DNA from: Ignavibacteriales bacterium
GTDB lineage: Bacteria > Bacteroidota > Ignavibacteria > T3Sed10-11
NCBI GenBank assembly: GCA_003562775.1
Contig: PWTU01000267.1
Location: 1 to 43,243 of the forward strand
Direction: 5' to 3'
DNA: 43,243 nt
The notes below the pieces were generated by a model. The model worked only from the letters and a program-made list of their open reading frames with translations. It had not been told where the DNA came from and did not search any database. Shown in pieces: positions 6,915 through 15,488 of the stretch. How positions within the stretch are numbered: the first letter of the stretch is position 1; every line of letters begins with the position of its first letter. Made by a program: the position numbers and the translations under genes.

Positions 6915-8755
6915 AACAATCAGTTATAAACGATAAAATCAGGAACATAGCCATAATTGCACATGTTGATCACGGAAAAACGACGCTTGTCGATCTAATG
7001 TTCCGTCAAAGCGGCATGTTCAGAGACAATGAAGAGGTAGAAGAGCGATTAATGGATCGACTTGACCTGGAGCGGGAACGGGGAATTACAATCGCTGCTA
7101 AAAATTGTTCGGTACAATGGAATAATATAAAAATTAACATACTCGATACGCCCGGCCACGCCGATTTCGGCGGTGAAGTTGAGCGGGCGCTCATGATGGT
7201 TGACGGTGCAATACTGCTCGTCGATGCTTCAGAAGGTCCATTGCCGCAAACAAGATTTGTGTTGAATAAAGCACTCGAAAGCGGCAAGAAAATAATAGTC
7301 GTTATAAATAAAATCGACCGCCAGGATGCCCGACACGAAGAGGTATTAAACGAAATTTATGATCTTTTTATCGATCTCGATGCAAACGAAAATCAAATTG
7401 AATTCCCCGTCCTTTATGCAATTGCACGTGAGGGTATAACGAAGTATAATATCGAAGATGAGAGTACCGATCTGCGTCCCTTATTCGATACCATAATTAA
7501 CGAAATATCCGGCCCGCAGTATAATCCGCAGGAACCGTTTCAGATGCTTGTCGCCGACCTCGATTATTCGGATTATGTCGGACGGCTTGCTATCGGAAAA
7601 GTGTTTAACGGATCGGTAAAGAGTAACGAAACACTTGTCTGCATCGATGAGAACGGAGATGTACGGCAACTGAAAGTAACAAAACTGCAGGTATATGAAG
7701 GTCTGGAAATTACCGAAGTAACGAGCGCTTCGCCCGGCGATATCGTTATCCTTGCCGGAATCGATAACGTTCATATTGGCGATACAATATGCACACAGGA
7801 TGCTCCGAAGCCCCTGAAAAGAATTGCCGTCGATGAACCGACAATTTCGATGTTGTTTGCTATTAACACCTCGCCATTCTCGGGAAAAGAGGGAAAAATC
7901 GTACAGGGAAAGAAAATCAGGGAGCGGTTAATTAAAGAGACATTACGCAATGTTGCGTTGAAAATCGAAGAGATGCCCGGCGCCGATAGTTTTATTGTGA
8001 AAGGAAGAGGGGAATTCCAAATGGCAATATTGATAGAAACTATGAGAAGAGAGGGATACGAATTAAGTGTCGGGCGCCCGAATGTGATTTATAAAGAAAA
8101 AAACGGCAAGCTGCTTGAACCGATCGAACATCTATTCATTGATTGCGATGAAAATTTCGTCGGCATTGTTACCGAAAAACTTTCGAAGAGAAAAGGGAGA
8201 TTGATAAATTTGATTAATCATGGCACGGGCCGTGTGAGGATAGAGTTCAGCATCCCGTCGCGCGGATTGATCGGATACCGGAGCGAATTTCTCACCGATA
8301 CAAAAGGCACGGGGATTGTGAACTCATATCTCGAAGGATACGAACCTCATCGAGGTGATTTCCCCTCCCGGATGACCGGCTCGTTGGTATCGGACCGTCA
8401 GGGTGAAGCGGTATCGTATGCTCTGTATAATCTTGAGCCGCGCGGAACCATATTTGTGAAACCCGGTGAACCGGTATATGAGGGCATGATCATCGGGGAG
8501 CATAATCGAGAACAGGATTTACAGGTTAATCCGTGTAAAGTAAAGAAACTTACGAATATGCGGGCAGCCGGAAAAGACGAGGGGATTATTCTTACCCCGG
8601 TCACGCCGATCACGCTTGAAAAAGCTATCGAATTTATAAAGGACGATGAACTCATCGAGATTACGCCAAAATCTATCCGCTTGCGGAAAACAGTTCTATC
8701 AACAAACCGGCGGCTGAATGTAAAGCCGGAAAAAAACAACGCGCAGGTAGCTTGA
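6911..8755 (+). CDS. typA: translational GTPase TypA/BipA
   Basis: The 614-residue length and motifs are those of TypA/BipA. The GTPase domain has G1 AHVDHGKTT, G2 GITI, G3 DTPGHADFGGEVER and G4 NKIDR. The BipA-specific C-terminal part contains GYRSEFLTDTKGTG and NMRAAGKDEG. TypA binds the ribosome and supports 50S maturation and growth under stress, including cold. The start overlaps the preceding esterase stop and AGGAAAA lies directly upstream. A sigma70-like promoter for the next gene overlaps the typA stop codon, so this operon appears to end here, though no hairpin terminator is seen. Confidence 0.96.
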   Translation: MKQSVINDKIRNIAIIAHVDHGKTTLVDLMFRQSGMFRDNEEVEERLMDRLDLERERGITIAAKNCSVQWNNIKINILDTPGHADFGGEVERALMMVDGAILLVDASEGPLPQTRFVLNKALESGKKIIVVINKIDRQDARHEEVLNEIYDLFIDLDANENQIEFPVLYAIAREGITKYNIEDESTDLRPLFDTIINEISGPQYNPQEPFQMLVADLDYSDYVGRLAIGKVFNGSVKSNETLVCIDENGDVRQLKVTKLQVYEGLEITEVTSASPGDIVILAGIDNVHIGDTICTQDAPKPLKRIAVDEPTISMLFAINTSPFSGKEGKIVQGKKIRERLIKETLRNVALKIEEMPGADSFIVKGRGEFQMAILIETMRREGYELSVGRPNVIYKEKNGKLLEPIEHLFIDCDENFVGIVTEKLSKRKGRLINLINHGTGRVRIEFSIPSRGLIGYRSEFLTDTKGTGIVNSYLEGYEPHRGDFPSRMTGSLVSDRQGEAVSYALYNLEPRGTIFVKPGEPVYEGMIIGEHNREQDLQVNPCKVKKLTNMRAAGKDEGIILTPVTPITLEKAIEFIKDDELIEITPKSIRLRKTVLSTNRRLNVKPEKNNAQVA

Positions 8756-8780
8756 CAAGTTATTTCTGTAACAGTATATC
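8752..8780 (+). promoter_or_regulatory. sigma70-type promoter for marR
   Basis: TTGACA (8752-8757) and TATATC (8775-8780) are separated by exactly 17 bases. The -35 box overlaps the typA TGA (8753-8755). The predicted transcription start, near 8787, leaves a leader of about 25 bases before marR. This is the clearest promoter in the window and is of the housekeeping proteobacterial/Firmicutes type rather than the Bacteroidetes TAnnTTTG type. Confidence 0.7.
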
Positions 8781-8811
8781 TAAATTAAAGTATTTGAGGT
8801 TTTAAATATAT

Positions 8812-9270
8812 ATGAAAACTACACAAAAATACGGGAAAGCAATAGACCGGGCGTTGAGCCTGTGGGTAAAACTTGCCCGTACGCATTATACAATGTACAC
8901 ACTCGCAGACCGTAACATTACAAGTTTCGGGTTAACAACTCCTCAGTTCGGCGCAATTGAATGCCTGGGACATCTCGGTCCTATGACGATCGGGAACCTC
9001 TGTAAAAAGATGCTCGTAAGCGCGGGCAATATGACCGTGGTCATCGACAACCTCGAAAAAGAGAGACTCGTAGAACGGATCAGGGAACCGGGTGACCGCC
9101 GAAGAATAATCGTACAGTTGACAACGAAAGGTGAAAAATTATTCCAAAAGATTTTTATCCAACATGCCGAATACATTAAAGAACTTGCCGGAGTCCTTAC
9201 CGTCGAAGAACAGGAAGAGCTGAGCCGGCTGCTGAAAAAACTCGGCAAGTCATTGGAACTTAAACGGTAA
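8812..9270 (+). CDS. MarR family transcriptional regulator
   Basis: The 152-residue protein has the MarR winged-helix layout: dimerisation helix at the N-terminus, helix-turn-helix around TIGNLCKKMLVSAGNMTVVI (residues 60-79), then the wing EKERLVERIREPGDRRRIIV, whose Asp-Arg-Arg signature is conserved across MarR proteins, and a C-terminal helix. It probably represses itself and the adjacent yceI gene, 62 bases downstream. Similar TTAAA[G/A]TATTT sequences occur before both genes and might be binding sites, although AT-rich sequence makes this weak. MarR genes next to YceI genes are a known association; the ligand cannot be told. Confidence 0.92.
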   Translation: MKTTQKYGKAIDRALSLWVKLARTHYTMYTLADRNITSFGLTTPQFGAIECLGHLGPMTIGNLCKKMLVSAGNMTVVIDNLEKERLVERIREPGDRRRIIVQLTTKGEKLFQKIFIQHAEYIKELAGVLTVEEQEELSRLLKKLGKSLELKR

Positions 9271-9332
9271 AAATTTTTGTTCATAAGATACGAACTTAAA
9301 ATATTTAAATTAAAATTTTATAAGGAGTAAGT

Positions 9333-9920
9333 ATGAGACGTATATTTAGTGTTTTTGTTTTGTTCCTGGTATTTTCCTTGCTTGCAAATGCACAAACCAC
9401 GTGGAAAATCGACCGGGCGCATAGTAATCTCGACTTTTCGGTTCGCTATATGATGCTCTCCAATGTACGCGGAACGTACACCGATTTCGATGCAGAGTTA
9501 ATTCAACACAACGACGATTTTTCGGGAAGTAAGGTCGAGGTGTCTGTAAACGCAAACAGTGTCAACACCCAAAATAATGACAGAGACAATCATTTACGGT
9601 CGGACGACTTTTTTGATGCCGAGAATCATCCCGAACTTACGTTCGTATCCCGGGAATTTGAAAAAACCGGAGGTAAAACATATCGCATTCTTGGCGACCT
9701 GACTATTCGGGGTACTACCCGTCCTGTGGAGCTTGACGCCGAATTAGTCGGTATCATCGACGATCCGAGGGGCTTTAGGCGGGCTGCTTTTTCGGGAAGT
9801 ACGGCAATCAACCGCAATGATTTCGGTGTACAATGGAATCGTGTACTGGATGCAGGCGGCTTTGTGGTCGGCGACAATGTGAACATAACGATCAATGTGC
9901 AGTTTATTGAAGAATCATAA
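9333..9920 (+). CDS. YceI family periplasmic protein
   Basis: The 195-residue product begins with a cleavable signal peptide (to about ANAQ, residue 21). It then shows the YceI lipocalin-like barrel: WKIDRAHSNLDFSVRYMMLS, the conserved NDRDNHLRSDDFFDAENHP (asparagine/aspartate-rich), ITFVS-type strand, LTIRGTTRPVELDAEL and a C-terminal NDFGVQWN. YceI proteins bind polyisoprenoid or other amphiphilic lipids in the periplasm. AAGGAG lies six bases before the ATG. It is probably controlled by the MarR protein upstream and is followed by a strong terminator. Confidence 0.94.
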   Translation: MRRIFSVFVLFLVFSLLANAQTTWKIDRAHSNLDFSVRYMMLSNVRGTYTDFDAELIQHNDDFSGSKVEVSVNANSVNTQNNDRDNHLRSDDFFDAENHPELTFVSREFEKTGGKTYRILGDLTIRGTTRPVELDAELVGIIDDPRGFRRAAFSGSTAINRNDFGVQWNRVLDAGGFVVGDNVNITINVQFIEES

Positions 9921-9950
9921 TATTTTTAGCATTTAGTTATTATTATAAAG

Positions 9951-9981
9951 AACCCGCATATACTATGTATGCGGGTTTTTT
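9951..9981 (+). terminator. intrinsic terminator after yceI
   Basis: AACCCGCATA (9951-9960) and TATGCGGGTT (9968-9977) form a perfect 10-base stem with a seven-base loop, followed by a T run to 9981. It lies 30 bases after the yceI stop. Confidence 0.92.
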
Positions 9982-10327
9982 ATATGATATCAAGCAAAAC
10001 CCATACAGAGAATTTACGCTTGAATTTTTGAAATTGTTGTGTTGTTATCTACATACCAATGTTGATTTATTATATTTATTTTCTTTAGGGAGGTGGGAGC
10101 CAAATGCACTTATCTCTTTAAGTGCCCGAATGCCAGGTGCACATTCTCTTCTTTTTTGGCTTTTAATTATAATAGGAAGCAGTTTTTTAGCTTACTATTT
10201 ATAGAGTTTCAAAATTCAAAATTATTTCGTATTTTGAATAAAAAACCGCAATAAATAAAACACCTGTAAAGTACCTTTATAAACCAATCCTGAAGAAGTA
10301 ACAAATAACCGAATATGGAGGACAGAT
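9982..10327. other. 346-base gene-free interval before the P5C dehydrogenase gene
   Basis: An open frame over 9965-10204 begins inside the terminator hairpin and has no ribosome site, so I do not count it as a gene. The interval holds a perfect 7-base stem (GCACTTA 10106-10112, TAAGTGC 10119-10125), preceded by a G-rich AGGGAGGTGGGAGCC and followed by GCCAGGTGCAC, and an AT-rich inverted repeat TTCAAAAT/ATTTTGAA near 10210-10238. It may contain a leader RNA or a decayed element; I match it to no known riboswitch. Confidence 0.4.
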
Positions 10328-11959
10328 ATGTCGAATGCATATTTTAAAGTGCCCGAAACAAAGAATGAAGCACCATTGATGTATGCACCGGGTACCCCCG
10401 AACGTGAAGATTTAAAAAAGACATTAAAGGAACTACAATCAAAAGAAATTGAAGTTCCGCTGATTATTGGCGGCGAGGAAGTGAAATCAGGCAATACCGC
10501 AGATATCCGACCGCCGCATAATCACGGCAAAAAACTCGGTATATATCATAAGGCAGGCGAGAAGGAAGTAAACATGGCCATCGAGGCGGCGCTTGAAGCC
10601 CGAAAAACCTGGGCAGAATTGCCGTGGGAACAAAGAGCTTCGGTTTTCCGCAAGGCAGCCGAATTGCTAACCGGTCCGTGGCGCTATATTATTAACGGCG
10701 CAACTATGCTCGGTCAGTCGAAGACGTCGCATCAGGCGGAAATAGAAGCAGTTGCCGAGCTTGCAGACTTTTTAAGATTCAACACACTCTACATGACAAG
10801 AATTTTTGACGACCAACCGTACTCACCAACGGAGATGTGGAACCGGGTAGAATACCGTCCTCTGGAAGGATACATCTTTGCGGTGACGCCGTTTAACTTT
10901 ACTGCAATTGCAGGTAACTTACCGACATCCCCCGCAATGGTGGGCAACGTATCGTTATGGAAACCGGCATCAAGCGCTGTTTACTCGGCATATCACTTTA
11001 TGAAGCTGTTGATTGAGGCGGGTCTGCCGCCGGGCGTCGTCAACTTCATCCCGGGATCGGGTTCGCAGGTTGGCGTTCCTGCACTTTCAAATGAAAATCT
11101 CGCAGGTATTCAATTTACCGGATCGACAGCGGTATTTCAGCAGATGTGGAAACAAATTGGCGACAATCTTCATAAAATGAAATATTATCCGAGAATCGTA
11201 GGCGAAACCGGCGGTAAGGATTTTATTTTCGCACATAAAGATGCCGATGTAGATGCAATGGTGGTTGCAACGATTCGGGGTGCTTTTGAATATCAGGGCC
11301 AGAAGTGTTCGGCCGCATCGCGGATGTATATTCCGAAATCGATCTGGCCGGAGTTCAAGGATAAATATGTCGCCCAAGTGAAAAATATTAAAGTGGGTGA
11401 CGTGGAGGACTTCACAAACTTTATGGGTGCCGTTATAGACAAAGCGGCGTTTAAGAGCATAACCGAATACATCGATTATGCCAAGAAATCCGATGAAGCG
11501 GAAATTATAACCGGCGGCGAGTATGATGATTCAAAGGGATATTTTATCCAGCCGACGACCATTCTTACGACAAATCCGAAATTCAAAACAATGGAAGAAG
11601 AGATATTCGGTCCGGTTCTGACGATCAACGTCTACGATGACGATAAGTTCGATGAGGCACTCACCCTGTGCGACGAAACCTCACCTTATGGTTTAACCGG
11701 CGCGATATTCTCACAAGACAGATATGCACTGGATTATATGACCAAACGGCTCCGGAACGCAGCGGGGAACTTCTATATTAACGATAAACCCACAGCGGCA
11801 GTTGTGCATCAACAACCATTCGGCGGAAGCCGCGCTTCCGGTACGAACGATAAAGCCGGTAGCGTGATGAATATGCTGCGCTGGATGACAGCCCGGGCGA
11901 TTAAAGAGACCTTCGTACCGCCAAAGGACTGGACGTACCCGTATATGGGTGAAAAATAG
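10328..11959 (+). CDS. pruA: L-glutamate gamma-semialdehyde (P5C) dehydrogenase
   Basis: The 543-residue aldehyde dehydrogenase oxidises glutamate-5-semialdehyde to glutamate with NAD+, the second step of proline catabolism. Catalytic Cys327 lies in GQKCSAASR and the general base Glu293 in GETGGKD; VTPFNFTAIAGNL (186-198) is the Asn motif. The sequence resembles the ALDH4A1 type found in animals and many FCB bacteria: a stand-alone enzyme with a long N-terminal extension, not the fused PutA. GGAGG precedes the ATG. No proline dehydrogenase gene is in the window, so the first step must be encoded elsewhere. A strong terminator follows. Confidence 0.94.
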   Translation: MSNAYFKVPETKNEAPLMYAPGTPEREDLKKTLKELQSKEIEVPLIIGGEEVKSGNTADIRPPHNHGKKLGIYHKAGEKEVNMAIEAALEARKTWAELPWEQRASVFRKAAELLTGPWRYIINGATMLGQSKTSHQAEIEAVAELADFLRFNTLYMTRIFDDQPYSPTEMWNRVEYRPLEGYIFAVTPFNFTAIAGNLPTSPAMVGNVSLWKPASSAVYSAYHFMKLLIEAGLPPGVVNFIPGSGSQVGVPALSNENLAGIQFTGSTAVFQQMWKQIGDNLHKMKYYPRIVGETGGKDFIFAHKDADVDAMVVATIRGAFEYQGQKCSAASRMYIPKSIWPEFKDKYVAQVKNIKVGDVEDFTNFMGAVIDKAAFKSITEYIDYAKKSDEAEIITGGEYDDSKGYFIQPTTILTTNPKFKTMEEEIFGPVLTINVYDDDKFDEALTLCDETSPYGLTGAIFSQDRYALDYMTKRLRNAAGNFYINDKPTAAVVHQQPFGGSRASGTNDKAGSVMNMLRWMTARAIKETFVPPKDWTYPYMGEK

Positions 11960-11984
11960 GACTGTTATACCCTCCATTTAATAT

Positions 11985-12033
11985 AAACCTGCGGTATGTC
12001 CCTGACCGGCATGCCGCAGGTTTGTTTTTTTTT
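11985..12033 (+). terminator. intrinsic terminator after pruA
   Basis: AAACCTGCGGTATG (11985-11998) pairs with CATGCCGCAGGTTT (12010-12023) over 14 positions with one G-U pair, followed by a T run from 12025 to 12033. It lies 26 bases after the pruA stop. Confidence 0.93.
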
Positions 12034-12092
12034 ATAATTACTTGTATAATTATTCTTTAGGTAACTGAAAATTGTTTTAATCGACCGGTACT

Positions 12093-12827
12093 ATGAAACT
12101 TATACATTCGCGCTATTTCCCGGGAGCGAAGGGTATTTTACGATACGATGTTTTTTATCTGCTCGTACTGCTTCTGACATTTCTCATTTTTTGGTCAGTA
12201 CTCGGCGTAAGCGATCTTGTTGAGCGCGGAAGAATACAGAAGTTTGATGAAAATGTCCTTTCAATCGTTCGTCAACCGGATGACCCTGCTCAACTTCGGG
12301 GACCGGAATGGTTGAAAGATTTTATGCGCGATATAACCGCACTTGGAGGAGCGCCGGTTCTGACGCTTATCACACTCGGAGTAATCGGTTATCTGTTATT
12401 ACGAAAAAGTTACCGATCGTTATGGCTTGTACTCATAGCAACCTTATCGGGTTTAGGTGCGAGTTTGTTGTTAAAATTTTATTTCATACGTCCCCGACCC
12501 GATATTGTTCCGCATCTTATGACCGAGACGACTCCCAGTTTTCCGAGCGGCCACTCTATGATGTCGACAGTTGTGTACCTCACGCTTGCTGCGTTGCTCA
12601 CACGTATTGAAACATCAAACAAGGTACGTATTTATACAATTACATTATCGTTTTTTGTTGTCTTTCTCGTCGGCATTAGCCGGGTTTTTCTCGGTGTTCA
12701 TTATCCGACTGATATTCTGGGAGGTTGGACATTCGGCGTTGCATGGGCGATGTTTTGCTGGTATATTGCCCGGTATCTACAGAACCGCGGAGCGATCGAG
12801 GAACCTGAAACAGAAACCTTATCATAA
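12093..12827 (+). CDS. PAP2-family membrane phosphatase
   Basis: The 244-residue protein has about six hydrophobic segments and the three-part PAP2 catalytic signature in order: KFYFIRPRPD, then PSGHSMMS, then SRVFLGVHYPTDILGG. Enzymes of this family dephosphorylate lipid phosphates such as undecaprenyl diphosphate or phosphatidylglycerol phosphate at the membrane. The segment between the first and second membrane helices is longer than in minimal members and looks periplasmic. A role in recycling undecaprenyl diphosphate is plausible but not shown. It is 34 bases upstream of the amidohydrolase pair on the same strand. Confidence 0.9.
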   Translation: MKLIHSRYFPGAKGILRYDVFYLLVLLLTFLIFWSVLGVSDLVERGRIQKFDENVLSIVRQPDDPAQLRGPEWLKDFMRDITALGGAPVLTLITLGVIGYLLLRKSYRSLWLVLIATLSGLGASLLLKFYFIRPRPDIVPHLMTETTPSFPSGHSMMSTVVYLTLAALLTRIETSNKVRIYTITLSFFVVFLVGISRVFLGVHYPTDILGGWTFGVAWAMFCWYIARYLQNRGAIEEPETETLS

Positions 12828-12861
12828 ATCACATTCATACTAATAATAGAAAGGTGTTGCA

Positions 12862-14166
12862 ATGCATAAACTTTGCTCTTTTGCACTGTTTGTTATTGTA
12901 ATTTGCGGATCGTTGTTTGCAGATGAAACGCCCACCGTATTTACGGGAGCGTTGCTGTATCCGGTGGCGTCCGATCCGATTGAGGATGGTGTGCTCGTTA
13001 TACAGGGTTCGACGATAATAGATATCGGTCCCGCAAACGAAGTCTCCATTCCGTCCGGTGCACGTGTAGTAGATGCATCGGGACAAGTTATAATTCCCGG
13101 TATGGTCGATACTCATTCACATATCGGCAGGGGAGACGGCGGCGACCGTTCAGCGCCGATACATCCGGATGTTCGCATCCTCGATGCAATCGATGCGATG
13201 AACGACAGTTTTATGCGGGCGCGGGCCGGTGGAATAACGACAGTAAATGTTATGCCCGGTTCCGGTCATTTAATGAGCGGTCAAACGGTGTATCTTAAAA
13301 CAAGGCACGCGCGGACTATTTACGACATGCTTTTATGCGACGATGTGAACACCGGTATATGCGGCGGCTTGAAAATGGCAAACGGAACGAATTCAATCGG
13401 GAATCCCCCGTTCCCCCAAACACGCGCCCGGTCGGCAGCCATTGTCCGTCAGTTGTACATGCAGGCGCAGGAATACCGGGATAAATTAAAAGCCGCAAAC
13501 GGCGATCCCGAAAAGATGCCCTCCCGTAATCTTCAAATGGAAACGCTTGTCGAAGTGCTTGAAGGAAAGCGAATCGTTCATCACCATACGCACAGACATG
13601 ACGACATTATGACGGTACTCAGGTTGGCCGATGAATTCGGATTCAGAGTCGTTCTGCATCATGTGAGCGAAGGTTGGAAGGTCGCCGAAGAAATTGCCAC
13701 GGCTGATGTACCTGCGTCCATTATTCTTGTGGATTCACCGGGCGGTAAACTCGAAGCGATAAATTTGATTTATGAGAACGGACGCGATCTCGAAAAAGCA
13801 GGCGTCGATGTTGCTTTCCACACCGACGATCCGATAACCGACTCCCGTTTGTTCTTACGGCAGGCGGCAATCGGAGTTCGGTCAGGTATGTCGAAGGAAA
13901 AAGCGCTTGAGGCGTTGACGTTTGCAGGCGCCCGTATGCTCGGCATGGAGGACCGTATCGGTTCTCTCGAAAAAGGTAAGGATGCAGATTTTGTGATACT
14001 TTCCGGCGATCCGTTTAGTGTATATACCCATATCGAACAAACCTGGGTTGACGGTGAAATTGTGTATGATCGCGCAAATCCCGATCACTATAAATATGCA
14101 GTCGGCGGCTATCAAGTCTATCGAACTATGCATTACCATCACCATATCGATGGAGGCGGACAATGA
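12862..14166 (+). CDS. secreted metal-dependent amidohydrolase
   Basis: The 434-residue product has an N-terminal signal peptide ending about FADE (residue 21) and the amidohydrolase superfamily fold. The metal motif His-x-His is present in GMVDTHSHIGRG; further candidate ligands are Lys in GGLKMANG, His in HHHTHRHDD, His in VLHHVSEG, and Asp in FHTDDPITDSR. A C-terminal GSLEKGKDADFVILSGDP strand closes the composite beta-sandwich, as in imidazolonepropionase-like enzymes. The tail is His-rich (MHYHHHIDGGGQ). It likely cleaves an amide or cyclic peptide-like substrate in the periplasm; the substrate is unknown. Its stop overlaps the next gene (ATGA), a second, degenerate amidohydrolase. Confidence 0.88.
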   Translation: MHKLCSFALFVIVICGSLFADETPTVFTGALLYPVASDPIEDGVLVIQGSTIIDIGPANEVSIPSGARVVDASGQVIIPGMVDTHSHIGRGDGGDRSAPIHPDVRILDAIDAMNDSFMRARAGGITTVNVMPGSGHLMSGQTVYLKTRHARTIYDMLLCDDVNTGICGGLKMANGTNSIGNPPFPQTRARSAAIVRQLYMQAQEYRDKLKAANGDPEKMPSRNLQMETLVEVLEGKRIVHHHTHRHDDIMTVLRLADEFGFRVVLHHVSEGWKVAEEIATADVPASIILVDSPGGKLEAINLIYENGRDLEKAGVDVAFHTDDPITDSRLFLRQAAIGVRSGMSKEKALEALTFAGARMLGMEDRIGSLEKGKDADFVILSGDPFSVYTHIEQTWVDGEIVYDRANPDHYKYAVGGYQVYRTMHYHHHIDGGGQ

Positions 14167-15365
14167 AAACTACAGGTATTTTCTTAACACTGATATTATT
14201 TAGTGGGATTATAACTCAATTAAATGCTCAAATCGCTGTACGCGGCGATATGGTGTATACTATGAACGGCGATCCGGTAGAAGGCGGCGTTGTGTTGATC
14301 AACGATAAAACTATCGAACGGGTCGGTCCGGCGGATGAAATACCCATTCCAGACGGCTACACGATTTATAGTGGTGCGGTTGTCACCCCCGGCATAATCG
14401 ATGCCCGGAGTGTGGTGGGACTTGCCGGAATGTTCAACTACGATCACGATCAGGATCAGCTTGAGTTGTCGAATCCGGTTCAACCTGAGTTACGGGCGAT
14501 CGATGCATATAATCCGCGTGAAGAGTTGGTAGATTTTTTACTCGGGCTCGGTGTAACGACACTGCATACCGGACACGCTCCCGGCGCACTTGCGAGCGGA
14601 CAGACGATGATCGTAAAAACAGGCGGGAGATATGCGGAGGCAGTTATTGATTCATCGAAAATGGTAGTGTTCACGCTTGGTCCCGGCGTGACCTCAAATT
14701 TTTCGTCTCCCGGCACCCGATCGAAAAGTGTCGCAATGCTGCGATCTGAATTCATGAAAGCACAGGAATATCAGCAGCGACGGGAAACATCCGATGAAGG
14801 GAAAGGGCCGGCGCGCGACATTAAACTTGAGACGCTCGTTAAAGTAATGCAGAGTGAGCTTACTGCTTTGTTTTCAGTTCATACTGCCACTGAAATAGTC
14901 GCAGCCCTCCGGCTTGCCGGCGAATTCGGTTTTCCGCTTGTGCTTGCGGGAGCATCCGAGGCATATCTCGTAATCGATGAGATAAGAGAGGCAAATGTGC
15001 CGGTGATCATCCATCCGACGATGATTCGCACTTTCGGCGAAGCGCAAAACGCTTCTTTCGAAACGGCGGCTAAATTACATGAAGCTGGCATACCGGTCGT
15101 TTTTCAAAGCGGATATGAAAGTTATGTGCCGAAAACGCGTGTTGTTCACTATGAAGCGGCGATTGCGGTGGCAAACGGATTACCGTATGAACAGGGTCTG
15201 GCATCGGTGACGATAGATACAGCCCGTCTGCTCGGCATCGACGATTGTGTCGGTTCGTTGGAACCTGGAAAAGACGCTGATGTAGTGATATTCAACGGCG
15301 ACCCGTTCGAATATCTGACAAACGTGGAGGTGGTAATTGTGAATGGAGAAGTAGTGAAAGAATAA
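14163..15365 (+). CDS. secreted amidohydrolase-like protein lacking metal ligands
   Basis: The 400-residue product also has a signal peptide (to about NAQI, residue 22) and the same fold: VTPGIIDARSVVG in place of the His-x-His motif, SVHTATEIVAALRLAGEF, and GSLEPGKDADVVIFNGDP at the end. Compared with the upstream paralogue, both His of the first motif are replaced (Ala-Arg-Ser), the VLHHVSEG histidine becomes VLAGASEA, and the HTDDP aspartate region becomes FQSGYESY; one His (SVHTATE) remains. It is therefore probably a catalytically inactive partner or has a changed chemistry. GGAGG precedes the ATG, which overlaps the upstream stop, so both subunits are made together. Confidence 0.85.
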   Translation: MKTTGIFLTLILFSGIITQLNAQIAVRGDMVYTMNGDPVEGGVVLINDKTIERVGPADEIPIPDGYTIYSGAVVTPGIIDARSVVGLAGMFNYDHDQDQLELSNPVQPELRAIDAYNPREELVDFLLGLGVTTLHTGHAPGALASGQTMIVKTGGRYAEAVIDSSKMVVFTLGPGVTSNFSSPGTRSKSVAMLRSEFMKAQEYQQRRETSDEGKGPARDIKLETLVKVMQSELTALFSVHTATEIVAALRLAGEFGFPLVLAGASEAYLVIDEIREANVPVIIHPTMIRTFGEAQNASFETAAKLHEAGIPVVFQSGYESYVPKTRVVHYEAAIAVANGLPYEQGLASVTIDTARLLGIDDCVGSLEPGKDADVVIFNGDPFEYLTNVEVVIVNGEVVKE

Positions 15366-15376
15366 CATCTGTACCT

Positions 15377-15454
15377 GTGCGACGCACTTGTCTGTGGAGA
15401 AGAGCAGAAATCAATTCGATTGGAATAAATGTTTAGATGAAGAGTGCGTCGCAC
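15377..15454. repeat. palindromic repeat element, copy 1
   Basis: GTGCGACGCAC (15377-15387) and GTGCGTCGCAC (15444-15454) are exact reverse complements; each is also an odd palindrome around its central base. They bound a 56-base spacer. A homologous element occurs at 21683-21761. It lies in the convergent gap between the second amidohydrolase and the unknown gene at 15489, where it may also end transcription. Confidence 0.75.
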
Positions 15455-15488
15455 TTGAGTGGGAGCGAATCGAGGTCGTCAACTTTTT

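Noticed and set aside
9965-10204. 79-residue plus-strand frame with a hydrophobic end
   Set aside because: It starts inside the yceI terminator hairpin, has no ribosome site and no recognisable domain.
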